Origin: Microbulbifer aggregans
Lineage (GTDB): Bacteria; Pseudomonadota; Gammaproteobacteria; Pseudomonadales; Cellvibrionaceae
Reading direction: 5' to 3'
Assembly: GCF_020524005.1 (NCBI RefSeq)
Contig: NZ_JAIVKK010000011.1
Location: 62,001 to 126,000, forward strand
DNA: 64,000 nucleotides
The notes beneath the pieces were generated by a model, which was given only the letters and a program-made list of their open reading frames with translations, was not told the DNA's origin and ran no database searches. Position numbers and translations under genes: made by a program. Shown in pieces: positions 10,070 through 18,282 of this stretch; position 1 is the stretch's first letter, and every line of letters starts with the position of its first letter.

Positions 10070-11725
10070 TTATGCCGCTACCAGACGCGGGGCCTCTCGC
10101 GCTGCCGTTCTATCGTGTGTCGGATGTTCGCTGTCGACTTCATTCTCCGGTTCTTTCGCCTCATCCTCATTAGCGTCCGCTATCTGGAAGCGTGCAATCA
10201 GTTTCTGCAACTGCTGAGCCTGCTCTTCCATGGACTGGGCTGCAGCACTGGATTCCTGCACCAGCAGGGAATTCTGCTGGGTGGCCGCGTCAATCTGGGA
10301 TACCGCGGCGGTAACCTGGCTGATGCCGCTGATCTGCTCGCCAGTGGCGATGGAGACTTCCTGCATCAGGGTGGCCAGGTCGTTGATCGCAGAAACCGTC
10401 TGTTCAATGGTTTCACCACTGCGCCGGGATTGGGTGGCGCAGCGGCTGATCATTTCCTTGGTTTCCTCCAGCATCGAGCGGATCTGCCCGGACGATTCTG
10501 CTGCGCGGCCCGCCAGGTTGCGCACTTCTTCTGCCACTACGGCAAAACCGCGCCCGTGCTCCCCGGCCCTGGCGGCTTCCACTGAGGCGTTGAGTGCGAG
10601 GATGTTGGTCTGGAAGGCAATGCCGTCGATAGCTTCGATGATGCCATTCATTTCATTGGAGCGCTGGGCGATTTCCTGAATCAGCCCCATGTTGGTCTTC
10701 ACTTCCTCGCCGCCGGCGCGGGCATATTCCGAAGCACTGTTGGCGAGGTCACTGGCCTTTTGCGTGGTCTGGGTGTTTTGCTGGGCCGTGGCCGAGAATT
10801 CTTCCATGCTCGCCGCAGTCTCCTGCAGCGCGGCAGCCTGTTGTTCGGTACGGGTGGCCAGTTCCTCGGCGCCCACCGCCATCTCATTGGCACCGGTATT
10901 CACCGAATCACTGGTACCTTGCAGCTGGGAGACCAGGTTGGTCAGTGAGTCGCTCATCTCGCGCATGGCTAACAGCAGCATGGCGGTCTCATCGCGGCCG
11001 TGAACAGCGATCTGTGGGCGCAGGTCCCCCGCGCTGATCAGCTTGGCGGCGTCGACTGCGCGCTGCAGTGGACGGGTGATACTGCGGGTGATGAGCACGG
11101 CCAACAGGATCGCGAGCACCAGTGCCGACAGTGCAACCGCCACTAACCAGGTGCTCGCGCGTTCGAAGGCACTGGTCATGGTTGGCAGTGCTGCGTCCAT
11201 ATCGGCCGCAGCCAGTTCATCGATGGCTTTGGCTTCGGTTTCCAGCTGGTAAATATTGGCCTTGTATTCGGAAAACGCACTGTTGGCGGCAGCGGTGCTG
11301 CGCAGTTTTCGGGCCGCTATGCGTTCGTGGATACCGATAAAGTCTTCCCTGTAAGCGGCCAGCGCCTGCCGGGCGAGGGCGTAGTGCTCAAGCAGTGTCG
11401 GGTCCGAGGTCAGCGTTTGCCCATTTTCCAGTGCGTGATCAAGGCGCTCGCCGGTCTGCTGCCAGCGTTCGAAGTAGGACTGTACTTTTTCGGGTTTGTT
11501 GACGTTGATAAAGACATCTTTCTCGAAGCGGCGCTCCTGCAGGGCAAGGATCTGAACTTGCTGGGCATTCAGGGCCAGCGCGGCATTCACGGAAAGTGCT
11601 TCTTTTGCGGTGTTTTTGAAATTGGACAGCGATAACAGCCCCACACCCGTGGCGATGGCCAGCAGGCCAACGACAAGCGCAAATGCGATGGCCAGGCGCA
11701 TTCCGATATTTATACGGCTTAACAT
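10070..11725 (-). CDS. Methyl-accepting chemotaxis protein
   Basis: This 551-residue chemoreceptor has membrane helix 1 at about 10-30 and a periplasmic four-helix-bundle-type sensor (about 35-190). Membrane helix 2 lies at about 190-212, with a HAMP domain beginning [20 protein letters not shown] and a cytoplasmic signalling domain. The hairpin tip [20 protein letters not shown] is intact. The C-terminus ends RLVAA and lacks a CheR-docking NWETF-type pentapeptide. The ligand is unknown. A sigma-28-like promoter lies upstream (11762-11788). The start at 11725 has AAGGAA close by. Confidence 0.93.
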   Translation of the reverse strand: MLSRINIGMRLAIAFALVVGLLAIATGVGLLSLSNFKNTAKEALSVNAALALNAQQVQILALQERRFEKDVFINVNKPEKVQSYFERWQQTGERLDHALENGQTLTSDPTLLEHYALARQALAAYREDFIGIHERIAARKLRSTAAANSAFSEYKANIYQLETEAKAIDELAAADMDAALPTMTSAFERASTWLVAVALSALVLAILLAVLITRSITRPLQRAVDAAKLISAGDLRPQIAVHGRDETAMLLLAMREMSDSLTNLVSQLQGTSDSVNTGANEMAVGAEELATRTEQQAAALQETAASMEEFSATAQQNTQTTQKASDLANSASEYARAGGEEVKTNMGLIQEIAQRSNEMNGIIEAIDGIAFQTNILALNASVEAARAGEHGRGFAVVAEEVRNLAGRAAESSGQIRSMLEETKEMISRCATQSRRSGETIEQTVSAINDLATLMQEVSIATGEQISGISQVTAAVSQIDAATQQNSLLVQESSAAAQSMEEQAQQLQKLIARFQIADANEDEAKEPENEVDSEHPTHDRTAAREAPRLVAA

Positions 11726-11761
11726 AAATTCCTTCTCTTCAGGATATTGCTAACAGTTATA

Positions 11762-11788
11762 TCTTCGGCTTAATTGGGTATAACTTGA
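11762..11788 (-). promoter_or_regulatory. Sigma-28 (FliA)-like promoter for the chemoreceptor gene
   Basis: On the minus strand TCAAGTTA, 11 bases, then GCCGAAGA match the flagellar sigma factor consensus TAAAGTTT-N11-GCCGATAA with exact spacing. The site ends about 37 bp before the chemoreceptor ATG. This is where a late flagellar/chemotaxis-class promoter is expected. Confidence 0.6.
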
Positions 11789-12022
11789 GGATTCTGCGTT
11801 TTAATGGAATGCCGAGCAGGGATATCAGGAGTTGATATTTGATATGGCGCCCTCTCGCTAATGTGATCTATTGGGCGTAGCGCCAGCGTATCAAGAGCCT
11901 TATCCCTGGACTGAAGGTCCGGTCTGGTGGCGATGGTGGGCGGGGTGTCACTCGTCTTGCCTGGGTAATAAAGCTTCAGAGGCTGGATTTTTCACTAATC
12001 GATGGTAATGACCGGGGGTAGC

Positions 12023-13084
12023 ATGCCGCTCAAGAGCTGGATACGAAGCCATAAGAGTTATCGCTTTCAATTGAGTTGGGGGCTACTGGGTTGCCTCACG
12101 CTGTTAATGGTGGCGATTTTTATTGGTCCTTACAGTGAGCACATAGAATTCCTGCCAGATGAAACTCGAGGCTGGTATTACTGGCAGTTGCCTGAGCCTT
12201 CTACCTGGGCATTTATCACCGCCTGGGTTGGCTATGCGGCGCACCAGCTGTTTCACTGGTGGATCATCTTTCGCGCGAAGCAACTGCGTCACAAAGAGGG
12301 TTTGGGCTACACGAGCGGCTTACACCCGATCAACGTATTGGCGCTGGTCGGTAATGCTTTCTTTATTGGACTGCATATACTCCAGACTAAGTTTTTTTAC
12401 GACGGCCTGGCACAGACGGTTTCGGTGTGGTCGTCCCAGTTCGCCGTCATTTTCTTGCTGGTGGTGGTCCTGATCATGGAAAACCCTCGCCGGGGGCTGT
12501 TCTTTGGCAAGCGGGTTCCGATCAAGCAAACCGTGGTGACCTGTCTCAAACGCTATCACGGGTACTACTTTTCCTGGGCGATCCTCTACACCTTCTGGTA
12601 TCACCCCATTGAACTCACCCTTGGGCACCTGCTCGGTTTCTTCTATCTGTTTGCGCTATTGCTGCAGGGCAGCCTGATGTTTACGCGCACCCATCGCAAC
12701 CGTCACTGGACTTTCTTCCTGGAGAGCTTTGTGCTGATTCATGGGGCGGTTGTCGCCTACCTGTCGCCGCTGCAGGGCTGGTCGGCGGTGGCCATGTTCT
12801 TTACCGGCTTCCTGACCATGATTGTGGTAACCCAGATTCACGGACTGGGCTTGTCGCGGAGGATCATAGGGAGCATCATCGCCGGGTACGTGTTGCTATT
12901 ACTGGGATTGGTGGCCAGCGGCGTGATGAGCTGGCAGCTGCCACTGCGGATTCCTTTTGGGGAATATGGGCTGGTGCTGGTGGTAAGCCTGCTGTTGTGG
13001 GGCGCCCTGGCCCTGACCGCCCGGGGGAGGGGCAGTATGGCCCCAGAGTTAGAGAAGGATAATTTAGAGGTAACCCGGAGTTAG
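12023..13084 (+). CDS. Multi-pass membrane protein of unknown function
   Basis: I do not recognise a named family. From the ATG at 12023 it is 353 residues; in-frame ATGs at 12002 and 12008 are alternatives, but GGGGG sits just before 12023. About nine or ten hydrophobic segments cover nearly the whole chain. Several histidines lie in or next to them: HQLFHWW, GLHPINVL, GLHILQT, RYHGYYFSW, YHPIELTLGHLLG, RTHRNRH, LIHGAVV and IHGLGLSRR. These could be metal or haem ligands (inference only). The cytoplasmic C-terminus is short and charged. The gene stands alone, convergent with nothing and divergent from the chemoreceptor. Confidence 0.75.
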   Translation: MPLKSWIRSHKSYRFQLSWGLLGCLTLLMVAIFIGPYSEHIEFLPDETRGWYYWQLPEPSTWAFITAWVGYAAHQLFHWWIIFRAKQLRHKEGLGYTSGLHPINVLALVGNAFFIGLHILQTKFFYDGLAQTVSVWSSQFAVIFLLVVVLIMENPRRGLFFGKRVPIKQTVVTCLKRYHGYYFSWAILYTFWYHPIELTLGHLLGFFYLFALLLQGSLMFTRTHRNRHWTFFLESFVLIHGAVVAYLSPLQGWSAVAMFFTGFLTMIVVTQIHGLGLSRRIIGSIIAGYVLLLLGLVASGVMSWQLPLRIPFGEYGLVLVVSLLLWGALALTARGRGSMAPELEKDNLEVTRS

Positions 13085-13190
13085 GGTCCGGGAGGACCTT
13101 AGGATAATCAGCGGGTTATTGGCGAATCGAAAATTATAGGTTGGCGATTGGTGAGTGGTTAACGCGTGGTAAATGATATTAGGAAGTACT

Positions 13191-13652
13191 ATGTTGAATA
13201 TCGAAGTTGACGACCTGTCCAGTAACGAAATCGCCGCATTCCTGCAGGCGCATATTGATGACATGCGATCCATGTCCCCGCCGGAAAGCAAGCACGCCCT
13301 GGACCTCGATGGTCTGCGCCAACCGGAAATTACCTTCTGGTCTGCCTACAGTGACGGTGAGCTGGTTGGCTGTGGTGCGCTCAAACAGCTGACGCCGGAG
13401 CACGGCGAAATCAAGTCCATGCGCACTGGCACTCGCGCTCGCGGCAATGGCGTTGGCTCCGCGATGCTGCAGCACATCCTCGATGAAGCCAACAGGCGCG
13501 GCTATACCCGCCTGAGTCTGGAGACGGGCTCCATGGATTTCTTCAAACCCGCGCACCGCCTGTACGAGCGGCACGGCTTTGAGTTCTGCGGCCCGTTTGC
13601 ACAATATCGGGAAGACCCGAATAGCCTGTTTATGTCTCTTGAACTGGAATAA
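13191..13652 (+). CDS. GNAT family N-acetyltransferase
   Basis: This 153-residue GCN5-type acetyltransferase should transfer acetyl from acetyl-CoA to an amine. Motif A is visible as MRTGTRARGNGVGSAMLQHI (Arg/Gly pyrophosphate loop), followed by LSLETGSMDFF and a RLYERHGFEFCGPF C-terminal strand typical of YsnE-like members. The frame extends to an ATG at 13173, but AGGAAG four bases before the ATG at 13191 fixes the start there. The next gene follows after 33 bp on the same strand. The substrate is unknown. Confidence 0.85.
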   Translation: MLNIEVDDLSSNEIAAFLQAHIDDMRSMSPPESKHALDLDGLRQPEITFWSAYSDGELVGCGALKQLTPEHGEIKSMRTGTRARGNGVGSAMLQHILDEANRRGYTRLSLETGSMDFFKPAHRLYERHGFEFCGPFAQYREDPNSLFMSLELE

Positions 13653-13685
13653 TTTCAGGCTTCCCCGAAAGGATTTAAATACAAC

Positions 13686-14252
13686 ATGGAGAAGTTTCTG
13701 CAAACCTGTGCGGTTGTTGACTGGATGCATCCGGAGGTTTTTCGCAGAGCCCGTCAGCTGGCAAGGGGCGCAGCGAACCAGAATGGTGTAGTCAAAAACT
13801 GTTTTGAATTCGTGAGAGACGAAATCAAGCACAGCTGGGATTACTGTATGAATCCGGTGACCTGTACTGCGTCTGAAGTGCTGCTCGCTGGCACCGGGTA
13901 CTGTTACGCCAAGAGTCATTTGCTGGCTGCCTTGTTACGGGCCAATGAAATCCCCTCCGGGCTTTGTTACCAGAGACTGTCCATGGATGAAGAGGGTAAA
14001 CGTTTTTGCCTGCATGGGTTGAACGCGGTGTATCTGGATGCGTTCGGTTGGTATCGTTTGGATGCCAGGGGCAATAAACCGGGGGTCACTGCGGGTTATG
14101 CCCCTCCCATTGAGGTACTTGCCTTTGCAGAGCTGTCTGCGGGGGAGCGGAATCTGCCAGATATATATGTGGAACCATTGCCGGCAGTGGTTGATGTGTT
14201 GCGGCGAAGTACTACGTATATTGAGGTCTCTGAAAACTTGCCCGATCACTGA
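13686..14252 (+). CDS. Transglutaminase-like cysteine peptidase-fold protein
   Basis: This 188-residue cytoplasmic protein has the transglutaminase core. The putative triad is Cys73 (GTGYCYAKSHLLAALL), His110 (CLHGLNAVYL) and Asp126 (YRLDARGN), in the usual order and spacing. The segment VVKNCFEFVRDEIKHSWDY before it is typical of bacterial TGc proteins. No signal peptide is seen. Such proteins hydrolyse or transfer on amide bonds, and the substrate cannot be predicted. It follows the GNAT gene closely and may share its transcript. Confidence 0.82.
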   Translation: MEKFLQTCAVVDWMHPEVFRRARQLARGAANQNGVVKNCFEFVRDEIKHSWDYCMNPVTCTASEVLLAGTGYCYAKSHLLAALLRANEIPSGLCYQRLSMDEEGKRFCLHGLNAVYLDAFGWYRLDARGNKPGVTAGYAPPIEVLAFAELSAGERNLPDIYVEPLPAVVDVLRRSTTYIEVSENLPDH

Positions 14253-14295
14253 TCGAAAAACGTAGCCCTGAGCTTCTTTTAATTATGGAGTTGTG

Positions 14296-15174
14296 ATGTC
14301 TGACACCACTTACACCCCGCCAAAAGTCTGGACCTGGGATCACGCAAACGGTGGGCAGTTTGCCAGTATCAACCGCCCTACAGCTGGTGCCACGCATGAA
14401 AAAACGTTGCCGGTGGGAGAGCATCCGCTGCAGCTGTACTCCCTCGCCACACCCAATGGGGTGAAAGTGACCATTATGCTCGAGGAGCTGCTTGCCCTCG
14501 GGCATGAAGGGGCCGAATACGACGCGCACCTGATTCGGATTACCGAAGGCGATCAGTTCGGCAGTGGATTTGTCAGCATCAATCCCAACTCAAAAATCCC
14601 CGCACTGGTGGATCACAGTACGACACCACCGATCCGCGTGTTCGAATCTGGTTCCATCCTGGTGTACCTGGCCGAGAAGTTCGGTGCGTTTCTGCCGCAT
14701 ACGCCCGAGCAGCGCACCGAAACAATGAACTGGTTGTTCTGGCAGATGGGGGCGGCACCTTTCCTTGGTGGTGGCTTTGGCCACTTCTATGCCTATGCGC
14801 CGGAGAAATATGAATACCCCATCAACCGTTATGCGATGGAGGTAAAGCGCCAGCTCGATGTGCTCGACCGCCAGCTGGCCGAGCATCCCTATGTTGCGGG
14901 AAAGGAGTACACCATTGCCGACATGGCCATCTGGCCATGGTACGGTGCGGTAGTCAGAAACGAGGCGTATGACGCTGCGGAATTTCTCGAGGCGCACAGC
15001 TATAAAAACCTGAATCGCTGGGTCGAGGAAATCGCTGAGCGCCCGGCAGTAAAGCGTGGGGGTATGGTGAATCGAACCTGGGGCGACCCCGCGTTGCAGT
15101 TGCACGAGCGGCACGATGCCAGCGACTTTGACCTCCGTACGGAAGACAAACTCTCCGATCAGGGAGGCGACTGA
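14296..15174 (+). CDS. yghU: YghU-type glutathione S-transferase / disulfide-bond oxidoreductase
   Basis: This 292-residue protein has the Nu-class GST layout: an N-terminal extension (TYTPPKVWTWDHANGG), a thioredoxin-like domain with LYSLATPNGVKVTIMLEELL and NPNSKIPALVD, and a helical domain with ADMAIWPWYGAVVRN. E. coli YghU (288 residues) binds two glutathiones and reduces disulfides. A GTG directly precedes the ATG at 14296, and GGAG five bases upstream of the ATG supports the latter. It is a single gene after the transglutaminase-like gene. Confidence 0.92.
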   Translation: MSDTTYTPPKVWTWDHANGGQFASINRPTAGATHEKTLPVGEHPLQLYSLATPNGVKVTIMLEELLALGHEGAEYDAHLIRITEGDQFGSGFVSINPNSKIPALVDHSTTPPIRVFESGSILVYLAEKFGAFLPHTPEQRTETMNWLFWQMGAAPFLGGGFGHFYAYAPEKYEYPINRYAMEVKRQLDVLDRQLAEHPYVAGKEYTIADMAIWPWYGAVVRNEAYDAAEFLEAHSYKNLNRWVEEIAERPAVKRGGMVNRTWGDPALQLHERHDASDFDLRTEDKLSDQGGD

Positions 15175-15210
15175 GCGAAATACTGCCGCTGGTAAATGGC
15201 CTCCTCACAT

Positions 15211-16443
15211 TTAGCGGGAGGCAGTTTTGGTGTTTTTCAGGCGGTCAATGATAGATCGCCGAATCTGTTTGAGTCGCTTCAGCAGGCCGCTGGATTGCAG
15301 GAATCGTGTGGTTGAATTCGCAAGAACGTTTAAGCCCCGGGCGATCCTTGCGTTAGTGGATGCAGCGTAAAAGTTTGTCGAGGTATCTTCCCGGCGCAGG
15401 GTGCCATAGAGTTCTTTGTAGCTGTAATCGCCGATACCATAGTCGATCCAGCGAATGCCTTCGTTCTGCAACCGCTCGATTACTCGGCGGAGTAAATAAG
15501 TCCCCGGCGCCAGTTTCCCGTATTGCGGCAGAAAGGAGGTGGCCAGCAAGGTAAAGGTACCATCCACCACGGGTCCCACAATATAGGCAATGGGTTCGCC
15601 TTCGACTTCCAGCAGGTAGCCGCGGAAACTGCCGTTTTCGGCATGTATTCTGGACGTACTCTTCCAGGCCATATCGTCTTTTACCCCAACGCCAATGCTC
15701 TGCTGATAGCTGGCAGCGACGATATTGACTGCCACCTTTAAAAAACCGGCAATATCTTGCGGGTTGCGGATTTCCCGTATTTCAACCGAACCGTCAAACG
15801 CCTCAACGAGCTTGCGATCTTTACGGCGAAATCCACTGCGTGTTTTTGCTGAATTGGTCACCACCGGGTTTCCATGGCGATCATTCAGCTCGGTGAACCA
15901 GCGGGCTACTTTTGTCGGATTCCCATCGCCTGATTTGTTGAGCCCGTTGTCAAGCGCTTTCCCGGCTTCGCCATCCGGAGACAGGCGAAAAATTGAAATG
16001 CATTCAAGATCTCCACCAGCCAGTAACGCTTGCAGGTATTTTTTCTGTTGCAGTGCGGTTTCCGCGCTCAGTGCCTCGAGCCCGCCTTCGGTAATATTCA
16101 GCGTCCGAAGCTGTGGCATTGGAAGCCTCCGGTTTCCAATCGTAATCAGCGGGCGTCGGACGCTAAGACGGCCGATCAGTATCCCGTCAGGTTTGCCATC
16201 CTTTTTCCACAGAGCGACATACGGGGTTTTATCGCCGGGGATTTCGGAGAGAAAAGGCAGGAAAAAATCGGCCTTTGCCGTAGCGACCCTGGGGGCATCT
16301 CTCTGGTCCGCGAGTTCCCATGTATGGAGTAGCTTCTTGGCCCCATCCAGGGTGAAGGCAACGTTCAGGTTAAGTCCTGAACGTTCTGCCTCCGTTTTTG
16401 ACTCTTTGATTTCAACTGCTTCGGCTAAAGTTTGCGCTTCCAT
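15211..16443 (-). CDS. CelD/BioF2-like GNAT acyltransferase
   Basis: This 410-residue protein has no signal peptide. The central and C-terminal part resembles Acetyltransf_6 (CelD/FemAB-like) proteins. Features are LLHTWELADQRDAPRVATAKADFF near the N-terminus, GYLLEVEGEPIAYIVGPVVD, and YGKLAPGTYLLRRVIERLQNEGIRWIDYGIGDYSYKELYG, which is the typical lower half of the second GNAT domain. It ends in a basic tail. CelD-like proteins occur in polysaccharide or cell-envelope biosynthesis clusters, but none is adjacent here. The assignment is to the fold rather than a substrate. Confidence 0.75.
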   Translation of the reverse strand: MEAQTLAEAVEIKESKTEAERSGLNLNVAFTLDGAKKLLHTWELADQRDAPRVATAKADFFLPFLSEIPGDKTPYVALWKKDGKPDGILIGRLSVRRPLITIGNRRLPMPQLRTLNITEGGLEALSAETALQQKKYLQALLAGGDLECISIFRLSPDGEAGKALDNGLNKSGDGNPTKVARWFTELNDRHGNPVVTNSAKTRSGFRRKDRKLVEAFDGSVEIREIRNPQDIAGFLKVAVNIVAASYQQSIGVGVKDDMAWKSTSRIHAENGSFRGYLLEVEGEPIAYIVGPVVDGTFTLLATSFLPQYGKLAPGTYLLRRVIERLQNEGIRWIDYGIGDYSYKELYGTLRREDTSTNFYAASTNARIARGLNVLANSTTRFLQSSGLLKRLKQIRRSIIDRLKNTKTASR

Positions 16444-16747
16444 TGAGCATCCATTCGACGATGTGCGATTTCCGGGAACCGGATTTCGGCTGATGAGTAA
16501 CTATCCGTGGAGCCTTCTGCCGTGCAGCCATTTGGCGCCGCGTTACTTTCAGGCAGGTCAATTGTCAGTAGATTCTGGTGGGGAATTTTTATCGTGAGTA
16601 CATATCGCTGCCAATTTTTTGCGATGTGCCTCGCGGGATATGTCAGCTTCGAAAGTTCGGATCGCGCTAAAAGAAGTGCGCGTCACGGTGGCGCCGAGTG
16701 ACGCTGGGTAATACGGAGATGTGGGATCGCGAACCGGTTCGGTGGCG
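16444..16747. other. Intergenic region without a recognised gene
   Basis: The 304 bp lie upstream of the CelD-like gene and downstream of the sirtuin gene. GCGTCAC (16680-16686) and GTGACGC (16698-16704) form a 7-bp stem, and CGAACCGGTTCG (16730-16741) is a 12-bp palindrome ending six bases before the sirtuin stop codon. Neither has a clear T-run on the minus strand. Nothing else is seen. Confidence 0.4.
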
Positions 16748-17629
16748 CTACAGTTGCTGCAGCACCGCAGCCAGGGTTTCGCCGATATGCGTATTCAATT
16801 TGAGGTCAATCAGGTCATCGGCGCGGGTGCGTCCCAGAGTGAGAGAGGCCAATGGCTTATTCCATTCCTTCGCAATGCGGCAAAACCGAAACCCTGAGTA
16901 GACCATCAGTGACGAACCAACCACCAGCAGTCCGTCGCTCGCTCGCAGCGCGTCCATCGCCAACTGCACCCGGGTTTTGGGTACATTGTCTCCGAAGAAC
17001 ACCACATCCGGTTTCAGAATGCCGGCGCATTGCGGGCAGTCGACTACACGGAAACTGTTGAAGTCCACTTCCAGGTCGGCATCGCCATCTGGCGCAGTAT
17101 CCGCCTGGAAATGCCGGAACGCCGGGTTCAGCGCGTAGCTGCGGTTGTGAATGGTCTGGCGGTCGGCGCGGAAGTTACAGCTCATACACTGAATCTCGTC
17201 GGCACGGCCGTGGAGATCAATCACCTTCTCACTGCCAGCCTGCTGGTGCAGCCGATCCACATTCTGTGTTACCAGCAGTTCCACGTGTCCGCGCTGCTCC
17301 AGCTCAGCCAGGTGAAAATGCGCAGGGTTCGGCTGCGAGTTGCGGATAACCGGCCAGCCGATCAGTGCGCGCCCCCAGTAGCGTTGCCGGGTGCGCTCGC
17401 AACGCATGAAATCCCGGTGGTCCACTGGTGGTTTGCGCTTCCACTCGCCATTTTTGTCCCGGTAGTCCGGTATGCCTGAATCGGTACTGACGCCTGCGCC
17501 GGTAAGGATCATCAGGCGCGGATGACGGTGGATAAAGTCCACCAGCAGCGCTGCAGCGTCTTCCACGCTATGTGGCGGTGTAAAAGCTTCGCTGGAAATG
17601 ACGCCTGCTGCGGGGGTGGATGTGCTCAA
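16748..17629 (-). CDS. NAD-dependent protein deacylase, SIR2 family
   Basis: This 293-residue sirtuin has the NAD-binding motif ILTGAGVSTDSGIPDYRDKNG, TQNVDRLHQQAG with the base-binding Asn-Asp, and the catalytic His in DLHGRADEIQC. A zinc site comes from CMSC and CPQC. FFGDNVPK and VVGSSLMVYSG complete the core. Length and DYRDKNGEWK resemble the SIRT4-like class rather than E. coli CobB. It removes acyl groups from lysines using NAD. It is the gene immediately after the cyanase operon on the same strand (163-bp gap), probably separately transcribed. Confidence 0.92.
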   Translation of the reverse strand: MSTSTPAAGVISSEAFTPPHSVEDAAALLVDFIHRHPRLMILTGAGVSTDSGIPDYRDKNGEWKRKPPVDHRDFMRCERTRQRYWGRALIGWPVIRNSQPNPAHFHLAELEQRGHVELLVTQNVDRLHQQAGSEKVIDLHGRADEIQCMSCNFRADRQTIHNRSYALNPAFRHFQADTAPDGDADLEVDFNSFRVVDCPQCAGILKPDVVFFGDNVPKTRVQLAMDALRASDGLLVVGSSLMVYSGFRFCRIAKEWNKPLASLTLGRTRADDLIDLKLNTHIGETLAAVLQQL

Positions 17630-17792
17630 GATCGAACTACCGGGTTGGCTGAGTGATCGATCATTGTAATCCAGTTTGGATACGGTCTTGTCGGTCAGTC
17701 CGGGCTGGTTAGTTTACCGGTGTGTGAAGCAGGCGGGAGCTGGGCCCACCTGCGTTCGCACTAAACCGACTAGCGGGTCTTATCAATACGTC

Positions 17793-18242
17793 TCAATACG
17801 TTTTGTACGGCAGGAATTTGCCGGACAACACCATGTTTACCCGGTCCCCTTTCGGGTCTTCCTCGCGCTGGATATCCATCGAAAAATCGATCGCGCTCAT
17901 GATTCCGTCACCAAACTCCTCGTGTATCAGTGCTTTGATGGTGGTGCCGTACACATTGACCAGCTCATAGAATCGATAAATCAGCGGATCTGTCGGCACC
18001 TCGGTGGGCAGGGAGCCTTTGTACGGGGCGATCTGCAGCCAGGCGATGGCCTCGTCACTGAGGTCGAACAGCTCACCGACAATCTGTGCCTGGGGTTTAC
18101 TCAGCGTCATCTGCCCGAGACAGGCTGCAGTGGTCCACTCTTTTGACTGGCCGATGGCATCAGCCACCTGGACCCATTTAAGTCCTTTAGCGACCTTTGC
18201 GACGAGAATCCTTTCCGTGACTTGTTGGCGGTTACTGATCAT
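17793..18242 (-). CDS. cynS: Cyanate hydratase (cyanase)
   Basis: The enzyme converts cyanate and bicarbonate to ammonia and carbon dioxide. The frame opens at 18299, but the ATG at 18242 with GGAG six bases before it gives a 149-residue protein matching the family (E. coli 156). It has an N-terminal helical DNA-binding-like fold and a C-terminal catalytic domain. Active-site Arg90 and Glu93 (YRFYE) and Ser116 (GIMSAIDF) keep the E. coli R96/E99/S122 spacing. It is the last gene of the transporter-phosphatase/kinase operon (40-bp gap), so cyanate nitrogen use or detoxification is likely co-regulated with nitrogen status. Confidence 0.95.
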   Translation of the reverse strand: MISNRQQVTERILVAKVAKGLKWVQVADAIGQSKEWTTAACLGQMTLSKPQAQIVGELFDLSDEAIAWLQIAPYKGSLPTEVPTDPLIYRFYELVNVYGTTIKALIHEEFGDGIMSAIDFSMDIQREEDPKGDRVNMVLSGKFLPYKTY

Positions 18243-18282
18243 GGCGTGCTCCTGTGCGGTTTTGGGGTGTGTTCGAATACGT

